Notes: generated by a model not told the origin, from the sequence alone. Positions 1 to 12,762 are shown, counted from the first letter of the stretch. The stretch is 64,000 nt of DNA from Trileptium ribeirensis (GCA_030248225.1 JASANE010027764.1:1-64000), one strand, 5' to 3'. Numbers and translations are program-made.

Positions 1-1748
1 AGTGAACTATGTTGTTTAAAACAATGGTAGTGCCTGAAATGGAGAGATACCTGTTTGGGTACGATGGAAATATCTATTAGCATCTATGTTGTAGTGTTTG
101 TTAGCTACCATATTTTAGTTGAGTATTATACGTCCGTCATGTTTGACTCCCAGCGGCTACGGACGTGTATGGGAACAAGTAATACGAACGTTAAACTTTG
201 TTGGAAAGAACTGCGTTATCGCACACGTTATAGCTAGCTCGGTCTGAGCCGCGTCAACTACAAAGCGAGCATTTTGGGTTTGCGGCTTTACATTACAAAA
301 ACTTTTTAGAATATAGCTTTGTCGTGACTCGCTGTCGATAGGTCACAGGGACGTATTTCAGTTATTCTTATCAACGCCTGCTGGAGCGTCCGACAACCGA
401 ATTCACTTAATCCATGGTATAAACGATCACCACTTCGTCTTTGATTTTTACAACGTGTTATATATTGGGGTCAGAACTGCGTTATAGAGCACGATAGTTG
501 CACGTTGGCATTAATATTGCTCAACCCAACCGCACGACAGGGTGGTCGTGAAGACGGCATACTGTTCGTTTCATTAAAGACGCAGCCGCTGTTGGTTTCG
601 ACGTTGAGTGATTTGCTGGATAGTAAGTATGGCTCGTCGTAAGTGGTAAGCTGTAACAGCCCGTGTTCTTGGCCAAATTCTAAATATTCAGAGGTACACC
701 AAAGGGGTGTCAAATACAACTGTGAAAATGGCGGTCGGATGCCGGTGGAGCGTGGTCCAGGGATTTGTTTATGTATCATTCATAATTATGCCGAATAAAA
801 TAAATACTGTATTGTGTGCTATAAATGTGTAATCACGCTCCACCAGCCCGAGGTTCGCGGGGTGATTTCGCACCCAAAATCAAACCAAAATCTCATTGTC
901 GGGGTATCCGATCGATCCCAGAATTGCTTTTGCTGTACAAATAATAATAGTATTTACCATTGTGTGATGGAATTGTATTGGAATGTGGAACGGATGCGTA
1001 GTCGGATAGGCCGGGAACAAGGAGAAAGATTTCACAATTTGACTTAAAAGTTTTGTTTATTAGGTGCCCTAGGGCCGATTCCGGTTCGCATTCCGGTTAG
1101 CAAACTGAAAACCTCGCGTCGAACAGCGGAAGGTTTAGTTGTTTATGTGCTCTTTGGCACGTTTCGGCCACTGCCCACATCATAGCGGCTTCTTCAAAAT
1201 GCGTCGTTGTTTTAGGTACAGCCATTGTCTGGAGGGCATTTGTTAGCTCTGTTTGCCTGCCGTCGTATTGTGTACATATACCTATTTTTGGGTGTTTCCA
1301 GTTGTTTACTTTACTGTAGGTTTCGCCGTTTTGAAAGTATTTCAAACAAGCAACGTTCTTTAAGGGCATAAAGGGATGAAAGACGAAAAGGGGGGTTTAA
1401 GTCGAGTACAAAAGAAGACTACTTAATTCCCCGATTGGGACCAGTCAAGCTTTTAGGTTTTCGTTTTGGCGGTTGTCGCCATTTAAAAGTTCATTCTTGC
1501 TAAACTTTAGTTTTTCTTTTCTGTCTTCTTTTAGATATACCAAGGGCGGTTTATCGCCGGGCCCCCACGGTGGAGAGCCTCCCCTGGCTTTAGCTTCCTT
1601 TCGATCACACAGAGGGCCGCCCTTTGCGGACGTTGGAGCGTCGGAAGGATGCTCCGCGCGCTCGTAAACGCCGGGCCCCGCCAAAATTCGCAAAATTATA
1701 TCAAATTATTCAAAACTCTAGTCCGCGCGCATCTCGACTGGTTCCCCG

Positions 1749-1786
1749 CTCCTCGGACGTTTTTCTCTGTTCACAGGTCCGAGGAG
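1749..1786. repeat. Perfect 10-bp inverted repeat (hairpin)
   Basis: CTCCTCGGAC at 1749-1758 is the exact reverse complement of GTCCGAGGAG at 1777-1786, with an 18-nt loop. It sits immediately left of a 33-bp tandem array. The role is unknown; it could be the terminal structure of a small mobile element. Confidence 0.6.
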
Positions 1787-1791
1787 TGATT

Positions 1792-1907
1792 AAAATCTCT
1801 GTTCTAAGGCAAATGATAGTGAGCAAAATTTCTATTCTAAGGCAAATGATAGTGAGCAAAAATTTCTATTTTAAGGCAAACGATAGTGATTAAAATTTCT
1901 AGTGAGC
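1792..1907. repeat. 33-bp tandem repeat, about 3.5 copies
   Basis: Units begin at 1792, 1825 and 1858 (33, 33 and 34 bp), followed by a partial unit from 1892. Each carries the core TTCTAAGGCAAATGATAGTG with few substitutions. It is a minisatellite with no coding potential. Confidence 0.85.
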
Positions 1908-4900
1908 TTATGTCTTCAAAATTTGTAGGAGTTTCGAGACAGTCGCGATCATCGTCGCGATTTTTGGCATTTCCTGAGCGATACCCCGCGGGGTTCCTGT
2001 AAATTTTAAGGGTTTGCGTTCATTTTCACAAAAAGGGGGAAAGAACCCAGGCATCCCAAGTCATGCAGCTACGGTGACCGGGAGCCCTGGGACCTTTGGC
2101 CCTTGATCGAAAGCCTCTGCTACCCCTGACGTGTTGTCTCGGCAGGTCACGGGGTCCAGACTGTTTTCTACCTTTCCCTTTCTAAGAATATTGTAGATCA
2201 TCTCCCAACGGGCGACGAACCGGGACTGTCTCGGCTAACATTCGATTCTTTACATAGGGTTAGGCAAAAAAATTTTATAGTACGAAGAGACGTAGCTAAG
2301 GGCTACATCTAAATAAGCCTCGGCCAAAATTTATGGGTGGCGATAGGAGTAATTCTGGGGATGGAGTCGTTTGCATCCTCAAGTGACACTAGCTGCCTCC
2401 TATTCGTTTTTAGAACTAAACTCACAGGGCTAAAATTTTTCATTTGCATGCCGTATTCCCCGCTTTTACCAGCAGTACACGATGTAAACGACTGCGAACC
2501 AGAACTCGATTAAATTATGAGGCTCACTAGCTGAGCGTAGAACGATACGGCGACTGGAGCTGTCGGTGGGCAAAATTGTATCGAACTTTGGTGGGACGTG
2601 GGTTTTCTAACCGTGCAACTACGTGGAGAATCCGCATCGGCACCCTCTCTCGGAACCCCTGGGAGCGAATTTTAAGCTAAACTTAGTCAGATCGTTCGCG
2701 GGCCGCTCCAATCTCTGTCGCGAATGCACAAAATTGGTGGATATTTAGCCCGGCTTCCATCTGGAGTTCTGCGTACGTAGAGTACAAAATATCACGGTTC
2801 AATAGGTAGCCAACATCTTCATTGGTAAAAGAGTGCAAATGGGGAGTTCCTGGGGAATCGACCACCTTTTCATTCAAATGACTGGCTCAAATCGATTAAA
2901 TATTACCTATGGATATCGTGTTCAAGAGGGATATTACATTTGCATTGGGGTATTTTGCAGGGCACCCGACCTTAATCTTGCCATACTGTAAGTGTTGTAA
3001 ATAATTCGCTGTACACCCCGATTGGCTGGTGTTTATGAGGCGTGCAAAATCCAAAAAAATGGATTCGATAGTAAATCAGTTGAACCGTGTGTAACTTTCT
3101 GAAGCAGTTCGGAGTTTTGTTTAATTTTCTGACCCCGGTAGAATTTTAGAAATCAGTTTCAACAGGAACCCCTAAGGATTTTTGAACCTAAAAGTCAGTT
3201 TTGCGCCATAGCGAGCAAGTCATCCACCATCCCACGCCCGATCTAATCCACTGGTGCAAGTTCTCCCACATGCCTCTGCTTCAAGGTCCGAGCCGGCAAC
3301 CCACTCTGCACCCCGCACTATATCCGTGTTTACTTGAACTATCAAGAACGCCCCTACCGCGAATTCCTCGCAGTTAATTATCGCTTTGCATCGTTCGCCG
3401 CCCGGCATATAACACTGGCAGTTAGAGTCTAGATACTCAAGGGACTGGGGCCTCCGCCTCAGTGCCCCACCGTTATTATAAGTAATCAAACCCCGACGAG
3501 GCCACCATTAGGACTGGCACGTGGTCATAATCTAGGTTTCAGGGCCAGTCGTGCATTACTTTAGGATTAGGACAGGAGAATAGAGTACAGATACACACCG
3601 ACGAGGAATCTTGCCAAGGTTACACTAGGACCAGAGAAACCCGCTTAGGGGATTAGTTGGATTATGGGGAAGGGCGAATCAGCCTTATTACCTGTGAGCA
3701 GGTTTAAGGGTTGACTTTCCCTCACGGGGACCTTCATACCAATAACACGTGGGCCAATATAGGGACCAGGCCGAACACCCTGGTTAACGCGCCGGCAGCC
3801 TACTAAGCTAAGCGGTTCCATTAAGTCATCCAGCGGATCACCGGGGAGCCGTGGAAGCCGGGGTTGTCTGGGCACCACAGTGCTAAGAGGGTGGTGCAGC
3901 TGGGATCCCTTAGGGCCAAAACTGGTCCTAATACATATAAAACTGGGGCCACGCCGTGAGCCGTTATTAAATTTTGTGAGCAAAAAATTCTAAATTAATA
4001 GATGTCGGACCTCCCGCATGTAATAGTAATAGGTTGTTGCTTATAAATGGATGTGTTCGTTCAGTACTCGTTCAATTTAGTACAGAAGGCTGAAGTTAAT
4101 GTGTTGTAGGCCACGATTGGCGTGAAATATTTAAATTGCGGTTGCTTGCAGGTATGTGTAATGTACGAAGAGTAGTAACCCCATGCGTCCGGGGAGGCCG
4201 GTGCTCACGTTTAAGCTTAGTTGCAGCTCGGCTAAGATTGTGACTACATTGAGCAACCCGCCACCCGGGACCGCGTGGATTACGAGTGGTGCATAAGAGT
4301 GTCGCTGGCTAGAATAACGATGAACGTAGAAGAGCGTTTGTCGGCCTGGAAAATGCTGGGTCCACGTTGGTCAGCATCGTGTGTGGCTCAATATTTGTTA
4401 GCTTGGAATTGCATTCAGAGATACGGTTTTAGCATTTCAACTAGCAATTTGCTTTGATCATCTAACTCCAAATATCAAGCGTGTATTATCGATAATCGTG
4501 GTATAATTGTTTCGACTACACTAGCATACGACCTGAGTATCGGACTACCGACTGTGACTGTACGACTATATTGCTTAATATTTGTTCAGTATGGAACTGT
4601 AACTTTGCTCACGGATCGTTCTTCAACCGTACACTCTTTATCGACTTTATCTCATTCGAGTATCGCCGTTTGGCAACGTTGTCGCGCAACCGGGAATTGG
4701 CACGTTGTCGAGGTACACCACCGGCAACGGAAACAATATTACAGTTGACGAACACACGTCCATTCATAGCACTCCGTCGGACTACTGCATCGTGAAATGA
4801 GCGGCTAGCTAAATCCGTCAACCAATTCGTCGTCGACCGAAGCCGTGTCTGAGCCAACGTGACTCCAGTGTTTCATCAGGAATACAAGATCAACCGAGTG

Positions 4901-4995
4901 CAGTGAAATTATTTTGAACTGGTGGGACTCACGTAGAGCAGCGATCAGTAACTGTTGTTTACTTTTATATTATATGATTATAGCTGATTAGATTT

Positions 4996-5242
4996 TGTAT
5001 TATATGTGGTTATGATTGATCTCTATAGCTGGCCCGTGTTACGTAATAGAGGATTGTAATTGTGCAGTGTGCCTAAAATTTATTTCATTAAAATTCATTT
5101 ATACGTTGGTATTATCTGTATTATATGTGGTTATGATTGATCTCTATAGCTGGCCCGTGTTACGTAATAGAGGATTGTAATTGTGCAGTGTGCCTAAAAT
5201 TTATTTCATTAAAATTCATTTATACGTTGGTATTATCTGTAT
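4996..5242. repeat. 121-bp direct tandem duplication
   Basis: The unit starting at 4996 (TGTATTATATGTGG...) recurs almost exactly at 5117 and ends around 5242, giving two copies with a 121-bp period. It lies about 0.6 kb before the gag start of copy A, so it may be a duplicated control block in that element's 5' LTR or leader. That placement is inference. Confidence 0.85.
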
Positions 5243-5810
5243 CCGAGTCGTGTTAACGCACGTACCTCCATCCTAACCCTTGCTAAACTTTAGGTGCTTG
5301 CTTATAACACTGCCCAGGTGATAATTAAAGTGCGAACATAGATTCTCTCGAAGTCTCATTCTGGCTACAGGTACGATAAAATTCTGACCTCCTTTTCGAA
5401 GAGTAGTGAGGTCGCTCCGGTTTGACTGTTTAAGCCTTGGCAGTGGGGGATGCAACTTGGTAATTTAAGGTTGGACTGAGCAATTCCAGTATCGGATTAG
5501 TAAGTTCTACGCTTATAGAAGGTGCGCTAGCCAGAATAGCTGAAAAGTTGTCGGATAAGCCGGTTACTCATTGCTTTCTCTGAATTATTGAAGCGCAGCG
5601 AAAAGTTCACACTCCCAGTCACACACACTTAGGGAATTGGTACTCGACTAATATAGTGAACTTAAAGCTTGCTCAACAGTAGAAAATTCCGACGTTAAAT
5701 TAAACACATATATCCCATTATATATTTAACATCCGTGGTCGGGTCAGGTCTGAACCACGGACGCCCTACAGCTTGAAACAAATAAGGACTAACAATAAGT
5801 CGGAATAAAA

Positions 5811-7267
5811 ATGTCACTGCCAGCGAGCGCAAATAGAACGCCGATTAGCGGCACGTCTGCAACAACTAGTGTAGGTGGTGGCCCGACCACCACGGCTGGT
5901 AGTACAAACGTACCAACTCCCACTGTATCAGGAGACCCAGTAGCAGCGATCCTACTGCAGGTGATGGAACGGACAACGACAACGGCGCCAATCATACAAG
6001 TACGCGACATCCCACCGTTTTCGGAAGCTGACGGACAGGACTTCGAGGCCTGGTTAGCTACGTACGATAACCTGACGGACGCGAATGGATGGACGCTCAA
6101 CCAGAAACTAATTTGCTTCCCGACTGTATTAAAAGGAGAGGCGCTTAAGATCTATGAGAGTTTCCCAGACTGCAAGAAACAGACATACGAAGCCCTTTGC
6201 TATAACATGGGTTTCATGTACTCCTCCTCGTAGCGAGATGAGGACGCATTAATCACGTTACGCATGCGTATTCAAGGGGACCGGGAATCCGTTGCTATGA
6301 CCTTCAAACCTTAGTGGACAAAGCATTCCCGGAGGTCGAAGGCGAATAACGTGACGCGCTGCTACAAAAGTTTCTGCGACAAGGACTGAGAAACGAGTTG
6401 AAATCCGGCGTAGTAGGCAAGACTTATCCTTCTTTCAAACATATGATGGACAAGCTTAAGTACAAGGAGGACGCTATTGTAGCGTCGCAAAAGGAGGTGA
6501 TCGGAGTACCTGTTCGCAAAAATAGCCGGTCTAAAACCGTTAACTACATGACACAGTGAGATGAAAATAGCCATCTAGTAGACCAAATACGTGAGGCACT
6601 AGATGAGAACAAGCGCACCACAGCCGGCAGCGATGCTACCATCGTTCGGCTCATCGATCTACTAGATAAGCATACCGAGCAACACTTACTAAACGCAATG
6701 ATGCAGAATAACGGAACACAGCAGGTAGTCTTAAATGCAATACCACCAGCAACGCCAATAGGAAATCAATGTTTTCGATGTGGTTATCTAAGGCATTTCG
6801 CTAGAGCATGCCCGTATTTCCGAATGGACATGTACGATCTATTACAAAACGAGTATACACGCTTAGCCACGCGAGCAGCGCCTAATCACATATACAATGC
6901 ACCACCACCTGCTAGCGAGTATGCTGTGCCCCCACCGCAGTATTACTCTCGCCCTCGATTCCGGGTAGTTGAACCTGGAGGCGGAGGACGGTACACGGAA
7001 CGCGATGATTGCAACAATACGGCTAATCAGCGTGGGTATACTGGCTATGGACAGCAAGGATATGATCGATCCGAGTCTGCAAACTATACATATGGGAATG
7101 GCGGTCAGACCGAATGTTGTAACAGATCTCGCGGACGTAGTACAGGCGGGTACAACAAACGAAACAATGCATATAACCCAACAGTCGATCGACGCTATGC
7201 CGCACCACCCCAACCATTGTCGGCCGAAGCCGCGCCGTTTCGACCGCGCACGCCTAGTAACGGTTAA
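5811..7267 (+). pseudogene. gag: gag (Ty3/Gypsy type), broken
   Basis: Structural protein of the retroelement. An ATG at 5811 opens a Ser/Thr/Pro-rich N-terminus, then a retrotransposon-Gag core at residues 60-135 (IPPFSEADGQDFEAWL, LKGEALKIYESFPD). The first frame stops at TAG 6231-6233. Gag-like residues continue after this stop and then shift frame, with further stops, until an ORF from about 6698. That ORF carries a CX2CX4HX4C zinc knuckle (CFRCGYLRHFARAC, about 6770-6811) and a Tyr/Gly/Arg/Asn-rich tail. The only copy is in arm A; copy B stops short of it. The lesions mean no full-length Gag is made. Coding character continues in another frame past 7267 to about 7643. Confidence 0.75.
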
Positions 7268-7888
7268 TCAAATAGGAGCAGTACCTGGTAGTAGACCTGC
7301 GCAGGCACCAATAAATAACACCGAGCGAGTTGACCGTCGTAATGCATGCGTAATGTCAGTGACCAAAGCAGTAGATCCTGAGCTAGCACACCGCTTGGAT
7401 GTCATGCGGCATGAAACGTCCACGCTGGAAGAACACGTAGTAGCTGGCTTAGGCACCCGTTCGGCACAAGTTAACATGATGGTCACTGAAGATGAAGTAG
7501 CGCATGGGCAAAATGACCCAAATTTTGAAATTGAGTATGAGTATTCGGACGAAATCGAAACAGAACCAGGTTCATACCAAGTAAACTTATTGCAAACCAG
7601 TGAAATTGGTCACAAGCGATCGGGTCGCGGAGTGGCAACCTAGAAGACCAAACGGTTGAGGAAGAAATACTTGCATATGGAGAATTTAGATACAGTAAAA
7701 CACGAAGTGACACTGAACCCATACGGCGCTCGGCGTTGTCGTTTCCAACCCTTGGCGCGCAGGGTGTGACCCGAGACTCTGTGAGTAATGGTTGGCAAAC
7801 CAATTTATGTGCATACCCCGATAGGAAGTCAGCGCGAGGAGATGATAGAAACCCAGATATCGAGAGGAGTGAGAGGGGAGGAGGAGCT

Positions 7889-8160
7889 GAGAACCTAATG
7901 GAACCAAAGGAACCTAATGTACCTGATATGCCGAGTGAGAAATATGGGAGATGGCCGTTCGGACTTCGGGGGCCCATTAATAGGGCATCCGTGTCTAGTA
8001 ATGACCCAACCGCTGGCACGTGTAATCCATCTCAGGCGGCTGCATATCGGATGGAACCTAAGAACCTTATGGATGGAGAACCTAATGAACCTAATGGAAT
8101 GGAACCTAGAGAGACGCCGTTCGGACTTCGGGGCCGTTAATAGGGGTCGCGTGTCTGGTA
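7889..8160 (+). repeat. Imperfect tandem duplication inside region X
   Basis: The block AGAACCTAATG... ending in CCGTTCGGACTTCGGGG occurs at about 7889-7971 and again at about 8076-8133. The shared 17-mers lie 162 bp apart. The translation shows repeated NLMEP/EPNG-type peptides that continue degenerately to about 8450. Only arm A covers it; arm B starts later. Confidence 0.65.
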
Positions 8161-8590
8161 ATGGCTCTAACGCCGGCCCGGCAAAAACTGGTGAACCCGC
8201 GAATTTTCCTGAAGCCCATTTAATGGTCAGGGCCATGGAGGCCAAAGTCCTAGGCTTACTCAAAATTGTATATGTGTAGTGTGGTGTAATTGTATGAATG
8301 GTGTTGTTGTCGATTCAAAGGTTGTTGTGAGAGCGAAACCAGAAGAACTTGCGGATCGATTAGTGAACCTAAAGGAACCTAATAGTGAACCTAATGGACT
8401 AATGGATACCGAGAACCTAATGGAACCTAACCTAGTGGAACATAGCGGATGGAATCCAATACCAAGGAACGTAATGGAAGGAAACCGAGAACCAAGGGAA
8501 CTAAATGAACCAAAGAACTTAGTAAATGCATCCAATGGAACTAAAGTGACTTCCACCAATTTAGGGCGGCCGTGTGAGGCCCCTGTAGCT

Positions 8591-8842
8591 TTTCAACTTA
8601 TCGGGAAAGACCGCTCGTGGACACTGGTCACGTGCGAAGGAGACATTCAGAACTCGGGTCAATCTGATTGTTCCATCTCCGTTCAAAATTCGAAAGCATA
8701 TGTGTACCCTAGTATCTTTCAACCGGCCGGGGAAGACCGCTCGTGGACACTGGCCAGGTGCGAAGGAGGCCTTCGGGAAGTGAGCTGTCCTGATTGCCCT
8801 AGCTCCGTTCAAAATTGTCATTTGTATGTAGGACCTAAGTTG
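8591..8842 (+). repeat. 42-residue Cys-containing tandem repeat in region X
   Basis: Two 126-bp units, 8591-8716 and 8717-8842, encode peptides starting FQLIGKDRSWTL and FQPAGEDRSWTL. Each carries one Cys after the WTL motif and further Cys before SVQN. The same pair is present in copy B around 29.3-29.56 kb. The internal repeat suggests a modular, disulphide-stabilised or metal-binding segment, but the family is unknown. Confidence 0.75.
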
Positions 8843-11048
8843 ACTAGAGTTCGGTTCGTAAGTGTGGGAGCCACCAGATCTGGGGTCAGGGATCGCGGCC
8901 TTTATTTGTCGTTGATCAATCTACCCACCCAGCAGGTGAATATCTGTGTGGCCGACTGCGACCAATCCGCAGCCGGTACGTTTGAATCGTGTGTAGAATC
9001 GGGAGAGGAAGCAGTTCGACTCGAGTGTGAAAAGGATTTAGGGCTACACGGAGACAATGCCGAGCCGAGTGCCGAAAACATTACAAGTCTAGAAAATCAT
9101 GATAATCAAGCTAACATTTGTGAAATCACGGAACCTAATGATGCTCAAGTAGAGTTTGGTAACCTAGGGATGAATTATGTTGATAAGGAGGAACCAATAG
9201 TAACCAGCCGAAGCTCGAAAATTGTTATACTCTTACCCAGAGTAAATGACATGGCAGAGAAAACGAACATAATAGGAAACCAGCAGCAGGAAAACGAAGT
9301 CGAAACCGTAACGTGTCGATTAAGTACGGAAGAAGCCCGCACCATATGAAATAACTCATCCGGACCTCCTGTTGACTTGACAAAAGTAATCGAACAAGCA
9401 TTAAAATCACCCGAATCGATGGAAAGTGCACCAGCCGTCGGCCGAGTTGGTGTGGGTCCCGCGATTAACCACACAGACTTGATAGGACCTAAGCACAGGT
9501 TGGAGCAATTGAGTACACGAACATATAAACATCAGTTGTTAGATATCATATTAAGGAAATTGTAGGCATTAAATGACACTAGTGAAATAGTTGAGCCCCT
9601 GATTTTGCACGGATTACCAGATGAGGAACGACTAGCGTTGTTGGGATCGGATTCAGAAATCGTGCCAGCAGTTAAACCTAAATGTCACGGAAAATTTCCC
9701 CACTATACGCCTAAGTTGCGTTTCGGAGAAGATAGGATGCCAAAGAGAACGCTATTTTACCGGAGGGTCATAGCTGTGTCGGAGCGGATTTGAAATGCCC
9801 ATCAGTTGCTCAGGGCCCGAGTGGCTGGGACGGCCCGAATCGACCGACGGCGTTACGCTGCCGTTCTGTCAGAGCTGTTAGGGTTCGCATCCCCGTTCCT
9901 ACACACTATGCCTGATATACGCGTTAGTAGTTGCATGTTAAAACACCTGGAGGGACTCTTGGAAATCGTGGGCCGAGTAATCAACGCAATGAGCATCACA
10001 CAAGCAATCACGGAAGCGTATCGGTCTCAAATTCCCATCCTCCAAACATGTATCGTGTGTGAGGAACGACATAATCCAAACTTCATGCCTGGGGAAGAGT
10101 GCGCGTTTACCACTTATCATGGCGACTGGGACTACGCCGGGAATCTTTCCGCAGATTATGGGACAATTAGGAGAGATGGGACAGTATCCATTCGAACAAG
10201 TAGCACACATGGATTGCACTCGGCTTATGAACTTATAGCGTACAGGGAAGCCTACTTGGAGTTTCTCGAAACAATAATAAGCGGACCGTACTTGTTGGAT
10301 AACCTAGTTACGGAATTTGACGAATTCGGACCCAAAACTCCGGTATTGTCAATACATCACATTGCATACGCTATAATGGCTAACGCACCTTTCAGAGATG
10401 TAGGTAGCAAACTAAAGCGCGAAGAACTATTGTACCTACGACTATTGTGGTTACGCAAGCCCGCCCAAAACATCTGGCAGAGTGACCCAATGGAAGACAT
10501 GGACCAAGCCCTATACACTGACCATGGCGCTGACATAACATTTATTGACGAAGAGGAATTTGAAAGTGAATTGAGTGCAGCACTCAGTGACGCCAGCGGG
10601 GACGAATTTGACATGCCCGCAATTGAATCACTTGACTCTGATGATCTCATATCTGAGCTGAGTTTCTCCGGGGACAGTGAAAATGCCAGCAATGAACGCA
10701 ACAACGCCGTTGACGGGAGTGACCGGCCATCACCGATCGGGTCGGTACGGTTCTCTTCAAACGGATTAGGACAGAGTATAAAAGCTGCGGTAGGCTTGCT
10801 AAAAAAAGGGACCAAAATAGTATGGGTACTAACGATTTTGCGCATCCTACATCAATTAGGGAAAACTCGCGCTGTTGCTAGTTCATTTTTGGACCAGGTA
10901 GCACGCTTAGGAGCCACGGGAAATCAACAGGTGGGCACGTTAATCGAACCACAGGGTTTAGTAATCACTGCTTCGCAATCCACCTTTTTACCAATAATTT
11001 TACGGCTATCTTTAGATGGACTAGCATTTAGATTGTCAAGCAACTGGC

Positions 11049-12690
11049 ATGGCATGGTGTGTATACACTAATCGGGGTAAACCATGTTTGGGGAACCGCT
11101 GTCCCAACCCAAATACCACCATGCCGGATTTACAACAGGAAGTGCAAGAATTAGAAAGAGAATTAAGGAGTACTTATCAAGGCGTATTAGACACTAGCTA
11201 TTATATGGCATTAATGCGCGAGTATTGCGAGGCGAATGCTCATCTTTGTGAGGAACCTGAGGTCCGGAAGAAGCGATTTCTACGCCGCGTTAGCTGGAGC
11301 AGCTGGTGTAGTAACAGGATTACTAGGTGTAGGTGTAGTATTCACTATTGCGGTGCATCTTAAGGATTTGAACAAGCAAGTACTCGCGCTGTCTTAAAGA
11401 AATAAGAAACACCTATAATGTCGCCTATGGTAACTCGCGATCATGAAACTAACGCACGCTAACGAGGAGCTTCACTCATTTTTGCGCCATGAAATGCAGG
11501 AGGTAGTCACCATGATTGATCAGGTAAGGTGCCAAGAGCAACGCTAGGTTACTGAGGTTCACCGCGAGCTAGTTAACCCCATGGTTCGCACTAGCCTTCG
11601 ATCATCAGTCGACGCCGTCATGGAAGTCATGATGAGAGGCCAACTATCACCGAAAGTAGTGGACGTATCCACGTTAAAGAGCTTATTCCAGAAAAACTCG
11701 CAGATAGCGCAGACCACTCTAATACTAGAACCAGCACTAGCCTATCAATTTGGACAAATCTATCCAGTGCACATCGATCTAGGCTCATTTAAATTTGCAT
11801 TTATACTGCGGGTTCCGTTAGTTAGGTCGGACGACGTCCGACCCTACTTTCAAATATGTAATGTTGGCTGGAACGTCCCCGAGCGCAGCGCTGACATGAT
11901 ACTACGATTGTCTGATTACGCCACGTGGGTTCAACGAGCACGTTATGATGTACTAAAATTACACGCATTGCGTGCAGCGAGATACACGCACTTGCTACGG
12001 ACCATCCATCGCGTTGCTTGGACTGGCATCATCATGGGCGAGGACGCCCCAGAGGAAGCTTGCCAACTTTGCAGGAACAGCGCATTGTCGGGCCAATGGC
12101 TAACCACACCGACGTCTACACAACAGCGCGAGGAGTCTAAATCCGAAACGCTGAACGCAAGGCTGTCGTCTTCAAGAAGAATCATCCCAGCCACGTTACC
12201 GAGGAGAGACAATTGACATTGTTGACAAATGGCGTTGTCGCTGTCGCATAATAACTATGCCCAGCTCGTGGTCGGCCCACTTATGCTTTATGCTGGCTAG
12301 CACACTAAGAGAAAAGCGCAAGAAGTGACAGTTCACATTGAACCTAACATCACTGTACATGACTTTCCGGATATACCCCTCAAATCGATTGCTTGAGTTC
12401 GTTAGAACATGCGCAAAGTGGCAAACCTGCAATCCGAAGCAATAAGCCAATGAAGCAGGTTGAAGAAGGTAATCGACTTCCATACATCACTGCAAGTGGG
12501 TAAGCCTTCTACCTGTGATGCTCATTGTGTTTTTAATTGTTGGTATCAGGGCAATGATTTACTTAAGGAAGAGAGCTGGCTTCTGTCGTAAATGCATAAA
12601 AGGGCGCCTACAGCGTTGGTGGCAGCAACGACCATGTGGACGGGCAGAGCCAAAGCGACTGGGATCGAGCGTAAAAAACTGATAATGATA
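11049..12690 (+). pseudogene. env: Env-like fusion glycoprotein region, copy A, broken
   Basis: Relic of a class-I-like fusion envelope resembling insect errantivirus Env / baculovirus F. The ORF from ATG 11049 has paired Cys (CLGNRC), a coiled-coil-prone stretch, and a furin-type RKKR site at residues 73-76. In this copy a frameshift right after the site destroys the expected Gly/Ala-rich fusion segment, which copy B still shows. The next ORF (11581-12216) contains GQLSPKVVDVSTLK, a motif type seen in errantivirus Env ectodomains, and CQLCRNS. A single hydrophobic helix and a basic, Cys-containing tail follow around 12500-12690. It ends about 70 bp before the protease region, so env precedes pol. 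The family assignment rests on motifs and layout, not on a search. Confidence 0.6.
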
Positions 12691-12762
12691 TGGCGTTCCG
12701 AACACGCCTCCACCAACGGTTTCAGCCCTCAGCAGCTTCCACGGAACGCCTCGAACTGCGAA

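Larger units (their letters stand above)
1..5810. other. Gene-free stretch upstream of retroelement copy A
   Basis: No open frame here resembles a known family or shows coding character. All are short and overlap each other on both strands. The stretch holds a 33-bp tandem array near 1.8 kb, a 10-bp inverted repeat beside it, and a 121-bp tandem duplication near 5.1 kb. Its right part should contain the 5' LTR and leader of the retroelement that starts coding at 5811. I could not find a terminal repeat matching the sequence after 18.84 kb, nor a convincing tRNA primer site, so the element's left edge is undefined. Confidence 0.5.
7268..11071 (+). pseudogene. Region X between gag and env, copy A (unknown protein)
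   Basis: I do not recognise this product. From about 7650 to 11071 one reading frame dominates, interrupted by stops at 8138-8140, 9347-9349 (TGA), 9563-9565 (TAG) and 9791-9793 (TGA). The last three also occur at the matching places in copy B. Features in order: Asn-Leu-Met-Glu-Pro-rich repeats (about 7890-8450), two 42-residue Cys-containing repeats (8591-8842, DRSWTL...SVQN), a segment with CIVCEERHNPNF (near 10050), an acidic stretch (10540-10700, FIDEEEFESELSAAL), and a mostly hydrophobic end overlapping the Env-like ORF. It could be an N-terminal extension of Env, a separate accessory protein, or part of a Gag-X polyprotein. The shared stops argue it was dead before the arms separated. 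Confidence 0.5.

Noticed and set aside
1445..1693. Overlapping ORFs on both strands in a GC-rich patch
   Set aside because: Open on both strands because stops are rare in GC-rich sequence. No homology evident.
3645..3983. 112-codon minus-strand ORF
   Set aside because: No recognisable motif, no start context or neighbours. The length is within chance for a GC-richer patch.
6969..7263. Front part of the plus-strand ORF 6969-7643 as a separate gene
   Set aside because: Its first 100 codons are an out-of-frame shadow of gag. Only the part after about 7264 has independent coding character.
7483..8019. 178-codon minus-strand ORF across gag and X
   Set aside because: Antisense shadow of the retroelement frame, with no domain and no support in copy B.
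10357..10845. 162-codon antisense ORF, mirrored at 27291-27779
   Set aside because: It is Ser-rich because it is the complement of the acidic Asp/Glu/Ser stretch of region X. Conservation in both arms follows from the duplication.
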